Source: Erodium maritimum
Taxonomy: Eukaryota; Streptophyta; Magnoliopsida; Geraniales; Geraniaceae
DNA length: 64,000 bases
Reading direction: 5' to 3'
Assembly: GCA_963921825.1 (NCBI GenBank)
Contig: OY997593.1
Location: 44,407,111-44,471,110 of the forward strand
The notes beneath the pieces are model-generated. The model had not been told where the DNA came from. It saw only the letters and a list, made by a program, of their open reading frames with translations, and searched no databases. Positions 58,528-64,000 of this stretch are shown piece by piece (position 1 is the first letter of the stretch; each line of letters starts with the position of its first letter). A program made the translations under genes and the position numbers.

Positions 58528-61183
58528 TGTAAAACCCCACTTATTTCTAAAGGGTAATGTTGTGAAATCAGAAACATTGGGGTAGGAAATTGCAACAAGT
58601 ATTATTGAAGAGAAAATTCAAAAAAAAAGGAGGAAAAAGGATAAACTGGACTGAGTTGGGATTGGGCCAGCTTGGGCCCAATCAGTAACACGCGCGCCGA
58701 CCCACGAGACAAAGCCAGCCCAACCCACACACAAACCCTACAGTTCCTCTTCTACTTCACGCGTTCTGACACGAGAACCGAGACAGCGTCGCGTTCCTCT
58801 TCTCCTTCGATTCTCTCTCGAGCTCCCCATCTCAGCACCGGTGAGCCACGCACCGGCCTTGTCTCCTCCGCCTGTGAATCGCACGTATGCGAGGTCTCAT
58901 CGGACGGAAACCCTCACGGCGTCTCAACCCGCGCCGGAGAACTCGACTCAGATCCATGGGCGAGCTCGAGTTCTAGCTCCGTGCGGGCGAGTTTCATCAC
59001 TGGGCGAGGGCCACCGGAGAACTTCACCGGCCCTGCGACGGGAACCAACTCCCAATGTCGCCACAGTTCCTCCGAGCACTTTTCCGCCGCCGTCGCCGGG
59101 GAACTGCACAAGCCCTCGCCGCCCCGACCTTACGCTCGAGCTGGACCACCACTGAAACGGGCCTTGGGCCAGCCTAGTTGTGCCTCAGGCAGGCCGGTCA
59201 GGCCTCAGCCCAGTTCGGTCATACCTGGACTTGGACTCGGGTTTGAGTCGGGTCCGGAACTGGGTTCGGGTCGGCCCCGGGTCCGGTCGGGTCTGGACCG
59301 GGTTCAGACCGGGCCTGGAGCCGGGTTGGGCCTGGATTCGGGATGGATCCGGGTCACAGTTTTAATTAATTAATTAATTAACTATTTGACGTAAAATGGT
59401 TTATTTGAGGGACATTTTGGGTAATTTCGAGAACGTTGGACATACCGGTTCTAATTGGACTCTTTTATCTGTTAAACCCAGACTCGAACTTGGACTTCAC
59501 CCGAGAACTTGGACTTCGCCCGAGAAGACGGAGTTGGCCCGGTCGTCAGCAGCTAGGAGTATTATTAGAGGAAGACCTTGAGGTAGGGAAAATACTAAAC
59601 TCCTCGTGCATTTCAATACTTAATATGCCTATTAGGTTAATAAAATCGGAAAGGTCCTAGATTGCATATAGGATGCGAATAACTAGAATAATCGTGTTTC
59701 AATTACTAATAACCGGACGTGTCTAGTATGAATGTGTAGGATGTGAATAACTAGTTTAACTCACTTTCAATACTTGGGAAATTGTCGTGCTGGTAGAAAT
59801 GCCGAGATGAGCCATAGGATTGGTTGTGGTTGCCTCACATGCATTGCTTTCTTAGTCTTCAGGATAAATTAAGAGTCTAACGAACTAGATAAATCGTATG
59901 CTTGAATGATTGAATGAATGCTTGAATGATTGAATGAATGTTCGAATGATTGAGTGTAATTGATTGTGCCAAATGGTACGATTGGGTGAATGATAGACCG
60001 ATGGATCGCGATTGGTAAGTGTAAAGGTATATGGATCACTTTGGTGTGTTGTTATGGAATTGTGATTTGCTAAGCTCCGGTTGTATGATGTATTGGCGTG
60101 TTAGTCTCTTGTGTGTGTTTTGAGATGATTATCGAGGTCCGGTATGGTACCCACACCGTAGAGGATTCTGGTGTGGGGTAGTATCATAGCCGAGGAATGG
60201 TTTACCCTGCGGGGAATGATTATTGGAGATCCGGTATGGTACCCACACCGTAGAGGATTCCGGTGTGGGGTAGTATCATAGCCGATAGATGGTTTACCCT
60301 GCGGGGCATTGGTTATTGGACCCTGCGGGGCATTGGATGGTTGACCCTGCGGGGGAATTGGATGGTTTACCCTGCAGGGAATGGTTACTTGGTTATTCAC
60401 CCGAGTATATGCGTCCTGCGGGAGCATTACCTTGGTTCCCGATGACATATGGTCCTTTGGGGGTATTTTCGAGAATCCCGACGATATGTGTCCCTCTGGG
60501 ATATTACCGGTAGCCCGATGTATGTGCCTCCTCTGGACCGAGGGAAAATCTGACATGAGACGAGTACTCTTGTGGATCGGAGTATGGGATCTGACATGAC
60601 ACAAGAACCTATTCGTGGATCGGATTATTGAGGATTCGAGCTATTGGTGTGAGGTTTACTTGTTCCCATTTTAGTAGTTTTCAACTATTTCCAGCGCTTT
60701 TCACTTATTCTCTTATAAGTTACCGTTACCTTTAAGAATGTGATATTGTTCTTACCTTTCCCCGTTGACAGCATCTTATTGATTAAATGTATTAATTGCA
60801 AAATGTGTCGTCGTGCTAAGGCAGTTTTATTACTAAATTGGAGGTTCCTGTTTTTGATTTTCCCTACTGAGCGTAAGCTCATCCCCTATTGTTTATCCAT
60901 TGTTTGTACATGCTTGCTTGAAGTTTAGTGAACTCGAGGCTCGGGAGCTTCTGGATAGTAGGGTGTTTAGCTTAGAGACGTGTTGGTCATCTGTACTGAA
61001 CCTCATATTTTACGTATTCTATTTAGAGCCTTGACTCTTATTTACGATTTTGAACATATTACTTGAGTATTTGATCGGAACATATTTGAGCAGTAAATCG
61101 GTTTTATTATTATTTTGTTACTATTTAATTGTCAACTTAAGTCACGTCTCGAGTCTGGCCAAAACCGGATTTGGGGCGTGACA
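58528..61183 (+). repeat. Gypsy 3' LTR (2656 bp)
   Basis: Same ends as the 5' LTR. It lacks a 177-bp segment (CTCAG repeats at the joint) and has shorter TGAA and CCCTGCGGGG arrays. Confidence 0.9.
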
Positions 61184-61204
61184 GCTTTGTACTTCACAAC
61201 TACT
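61184..61204 (-). pseudogene. Copia reverse transcriptase sliver upstream of gypsy insertion
   Basis: Minus-strand codons read VVVKYKA and continue in frame at 50331 with MLVAKGYAQ, matching the conserved YKARLVAKGYAQ block. This ties the two sides of the gypsy insertion to one copia gene. Confidence 0.75.
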
Positions 61205-61423
61205 TGTTAGCCTCAGTGCCCGTAGTCCAATCGTAAATGTCCAAATTGTAAAATATCATCGTTGCCAATATAATAAAGCGGCTTTCTATATTACTTAAGT
61301 GTTAGAGTAATATGTCGTGTGTGTTTTCGATCTATACCCACTATGTGAATAGAACCATAGATCAGGATGGATCACACTCTATGGGGTCCCTAATCAATAG
61401 TCTTCGCTAGAAACGACTAGTAT
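61205..61423 (+). repeat. Start of a copia LTR, same family as 12408-19893
   Basis: TGTTAGCCTCAGTGCCCGTAG at 61205 matches the sense start of the LTR at 14095 (TGTTAGTCTTAGTGCCCGTAG), and the similarity continues through AAAGCGGCTTT and ATAGAACCATAGATC. Interrupted at 61424 by another LTR. The remainder is beyond the window. Confidence 0.8.
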
Positions 61424-62139
61424 TGTCACGCCCCAATTTCAGTAAACCGAACTCAGGACGTGAACTTTTAAAATAATAAAACATTTTGAAACCTTTTACA
61501 TTAAATCACTTTAAGATCACCGTTTGTTCAACAAAATAATATTTACAACTTAAAACACGTCCCAACAAGTGGACAAAAGTATGGTATCCGTCGCTAGACT
61601 CAAAATAAACCTAGAATCCCGCTCCCAGCTCTTCAAGCTTCGGAAGCTCACCTAGTCCAACCTGCGACCGGTACCTGTAGGAAAAGCAGCTAGGGGTGAG
61701 CGTTCGCTCACCACCACGGATAACAGACTGACTACGGCATAATTAGCAGACAATGCCGGCAACACCAACAACCAACTCAACACCGGGAACACCATCCCAA
61801 ACTCAAGTAACCCGACCGATACCCGCACACTGATACTTTCCTCAGCCGACTCAACACTCGAACACGTAAGGTAGACCCGACACAACGATCGACGACCTCC
61901 TCCAAAGACACGACAGACCACCACGCAACACCCAAGATCACAAAGGATCGCACACCAAACAGATCACAAAGGATCGCACTCCTGTAAGCTGCTCAGTGCC
62001 GGTTGCTAACCGGCTGGGCTCGAGCCTGCCCCACGCGCTTTGCCGATCCCTGTCAGGCTCCAGGCGGTCGACCTGTTGGCGATATATACAGCGCTGCTTT
62101 TCCGATAGCTAGTCGGAAGGGGAGCTTCCCTCTCATCGC

Positions 62140-62330
62140 CTAAAAACGCTCACAACCTCCTGAGACTCGAACTCGGTCAGGCTAGCCAAAGAACGCTCGC
62201 AACTTCCCGAGACTCGAACTCGGTCAAGCCAGCCAAAGAACGCTCGCAACCTCCCGAGACTCAAACTCGGTCAGGCCAGCCAAAGAATGCTCGCAACTTA
62301 CCGATCCCTGTCAGGTAAGCCAGCCAAATT
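62140..62330 (-). repeat. Tandem repeat in minus-strand LTR
   Basis: Three to four units of about 58 bp with CTCGGTCAGGC(T/C)AGCCAAAG and CTCGCAAC; the counterpart of 48780-49100. Confidence 0.75.
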
Positions 62331-62409
62331 CCACACCACTTCCCGACACGAAGTCGGGTCACTAACCTCGGGCAAACACAATCACAATCACAAGCAAGGT
62401 TCAACAAAC

Positions 62410-63045
62410 AGCAACAAGACCGGTTCAACACTCCACAGGCACTCACGGCCACCCAAGACACCAACGGTAAAACACGGACTCAACAACCCCACAGGCACAC
62501 ACGGCCTCCCAAGACACACCAACCGTAACTCACAGGCTCAACAACCCCACGGGCACTCACGGCCTCCCAAGACACACCAACCATAACTCACGGGCTCAAC
62601 AACCCCACGGGCACTCACGGCCTCCCAAGACACACCAACCATAACTCACGGGCTCAACAACCCCACGGGCACTCACGGCCACCCAAGACACACCAACAGT
62701 AACTCACGGGCTCAACAACCCCACGGCACTCACGGCCACCCAAGACACACCAACAGTAACTCACGGGCTCAACAACCCCACGACACTCATGGCCACCCAA
62801 GACACACCAACAGTAACTCACGGGCTCAACAACCCCACGACACTCACGGCCACCCAAGACACACCAACAGTAAAGACACGGGTTCAACAACCCCACAGGC
62901 ACTCACGGCCTCCCAAGACACCAACAGTAAAACACGGCCTCTCATGGCCACCCAAGACACCAATAATAATACACGGGCTCTCATGGCCACCCAAGACACC
63001 AACAATAATACACGGGCTCTCATGGCCACCAAAGATATAAATTAA
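62410..63045 (-). repeat. Tandem repeat in minus-strand LTR
   Basis: About eleven units of 55-60 bp around CACTCACGGCC(A/T)CCCAAGACAC and GGGCTCAACAACCCCAC; the counterpart of 48050-48745. The middle units are almost identical, so this array has been homogenised or expanded recently. Confidence 0.8.
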
Positions 63046-64000
63046 ACAATCAACCTCCGGGAATGGTCATATGCCTCCAGTACTTCTAATATCGATCAAT
63101 TCGCAATCAACCTCCGGGCATGGTCATATGCCTCCAGTAATTCCAATATCGCTAAGTTCTCTGCTCCTACGACACTACTAAGTGTCACATGCATTTCCAA
63201 TATTCGCTACATTCCCGTATCATGCCTTTCTAATATTCGATAAACCTACTTAATCCACGACACCCCGGTGTCATATGCAATTCCATTGTTAACTTTCCCT
63301 AGTCAGGGCCGAGATCCGGCTACTTTTCCCTACCTCGTGCGTGTTCTCCAAAAGCCAACCAACGAGCTCCGGTGTGATCTCAGTCACTCACCCAGCTTTC
63401 CCTTGTCTCGGTCCGCGGCACGATCTAAAAGAACACAATTTTAAACGCTTTTAAGCTTGCAGGCATAATGCTGAATTTTAATAAACCTGACGCCCAAAGG
63501 TAACCCCGACAATGTCGATCACTCCCAAACTCCCCAATTACTCGACATTGTCGATATTGGACCCGTAAAGGCCCGATTCGCCCGACATGGCGAATCTGCC
63601 CGGATTTTGGAAATGCCCTTCCGGGGCTCCAAAAATTCCCGTTTTCGTTTCTACGGTCTTAGAATAATTCAAGGGTCCCAATGTACTTGACAGAATCGAA
63701 TTCCGACTTCCGAGTCAATTAATTAACGTTTAAAGTCCCTAAACCCGATAAGTACAACTTTTTCATTTTAATTCCAAATTTCGATTCGGTTATGGATAAA
63801 TGATCCGGGGAATGTTTTAAACCACCCGAACACAAAACCCGATCACCCGAGCACGTGGGCCCCACCCGGCCAAGCTAGGCCGTGGGTGGCTAGGGTTCAT
63901 TGGGGCCCGGCCCACCATGGTGGTGGCCGGCCCTAGCTCCGGCCAGCCACTCCCTATGGTGGCCGGAGCTCCTCCCAAGCTCCCGGTCGCCGGAAAACGT

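Larger units (their letters stand above)
50332..61183 (+). mobile_element. Ty3/gypsy LTR retrotransposon, complete ends, decayed pol
   Basis: LTRs 50332-53234 (2903 bp) and 58528-61183 (2656 bp), TGTAAAACCCCACTT...GGGCGTGACA; TSD GCTTT at 50327-50331 and 61184-61188. Interior 5.3 kb with primer-binding site, gag remnant, scattered pol remnants and polypurine tract. LTR length and end motifs suggest the Tekay/Del chromovirus group, which is an inference. Confidence 0.93.
61424..64000 (-). repeat. Long LTR, minus strand, truncated by window edge
   Basis: Begins TGTCACGCCCCAATTTCAGT and follows the reverse complement of 49670 back to about 47200, so it is the same family as the solo LTR 46323-49670 in opposite orientation. 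Whether it is solo or part of a full element cannot be seen. Five bases before it: AGTAT. Confidence 0.85.

Noticed and set aside
62410..63045. CRISPR-like direct repeats
   Set aside because: Units are contiguous 55-60 bp minisatellite copies without unique spacers, in a plant LTR; no cas genes.

Overview
This is nuclear DNA of a flowering plant, most likely a eudicot. The evidence is intron-containing plant genes (a NAC transcription factor close to CUC3 and an IDM3-like alpha-crystallin-domain protein), plant-type LINEs, Ty1/copia and Ty3/gypsy LTR retrotransposons, Mutator-like elements (MULEs) with 9-bp target duplications, and no prokaryotic gene organisation. Only two host genes are visible; most of the remaining 60 kb is nested transposable-element DNA.

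Layout. (1) 1-3069: 3' exons of an IDM3-like gene and its downstream DNA. (2) 3070-10258: a non-autonomous MULE (9-bp TSD TAAAAGATT) hit by a long solo LTR (4094-9577, TSD CAGCG), itself hit by a second solo LTR (4276-6938, TSD ACTCT). (3) 10463-10722: a MITE-like inverted-repeat element; 11060-11590: a dense array of CCTCGG/CCGAGG palindromes, probably the subterminal region of a CACTA relic. (4) 11640-12407: LINE 3' coding remnant; 12408-19893: a copia element on the minus strand with nearly identical LTRs but a broken polyprotein; 19922-24586: a 2.2-kb direct duplication of LINE-derived DNA. (5) 25354-27258: a complete three-exon NAC gene, probable CUC3. (6) 27818-31994: a gag-protease-only LTR retrotransposon (TR-GAG type). 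(7) 32218-40055: a 7.8-kb MULE with perfect 9-bp TSD (TATATAATT), a four-exon mudrA-type transposase damaged by a single-base frameshift, and two further genes: a spliced GRF-type zinc-finger gene on the opposite strand and a small Trp/Pro-rich ORF. (8) 40639-45188: a non-autonomous LTR element (TSD TCTCT). (9) 45261-61204: an older copia element on the minus strand, split by a 3.35-kb solo LTR (46323-49670, TSD TCTTG) and a 10.85-kb gypsy element (50332-61183, TSD GCTTT). (10) 61205-64000: the start of another copia LTR, interrupted by a minus-strand long LTR that runs off the window.

How it fits together. The two host genes are unrelated: one family acts in RNA-directed and active DNA demethylation complexes, the other in organ-boundary formation. 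Five long LTRs share the termini TGTAAnnACC...GGGGCGTGACA and form one related gypsy clan; three are solo LTRs with clean 5-bp TSDs, indicating frequent intra-element recombination. The most interesting system is the 32-40 kb MULE because of its accessory genes. Boundaries, splice sites, TSDs and frames were read by eye; no database search or alignment program was run.
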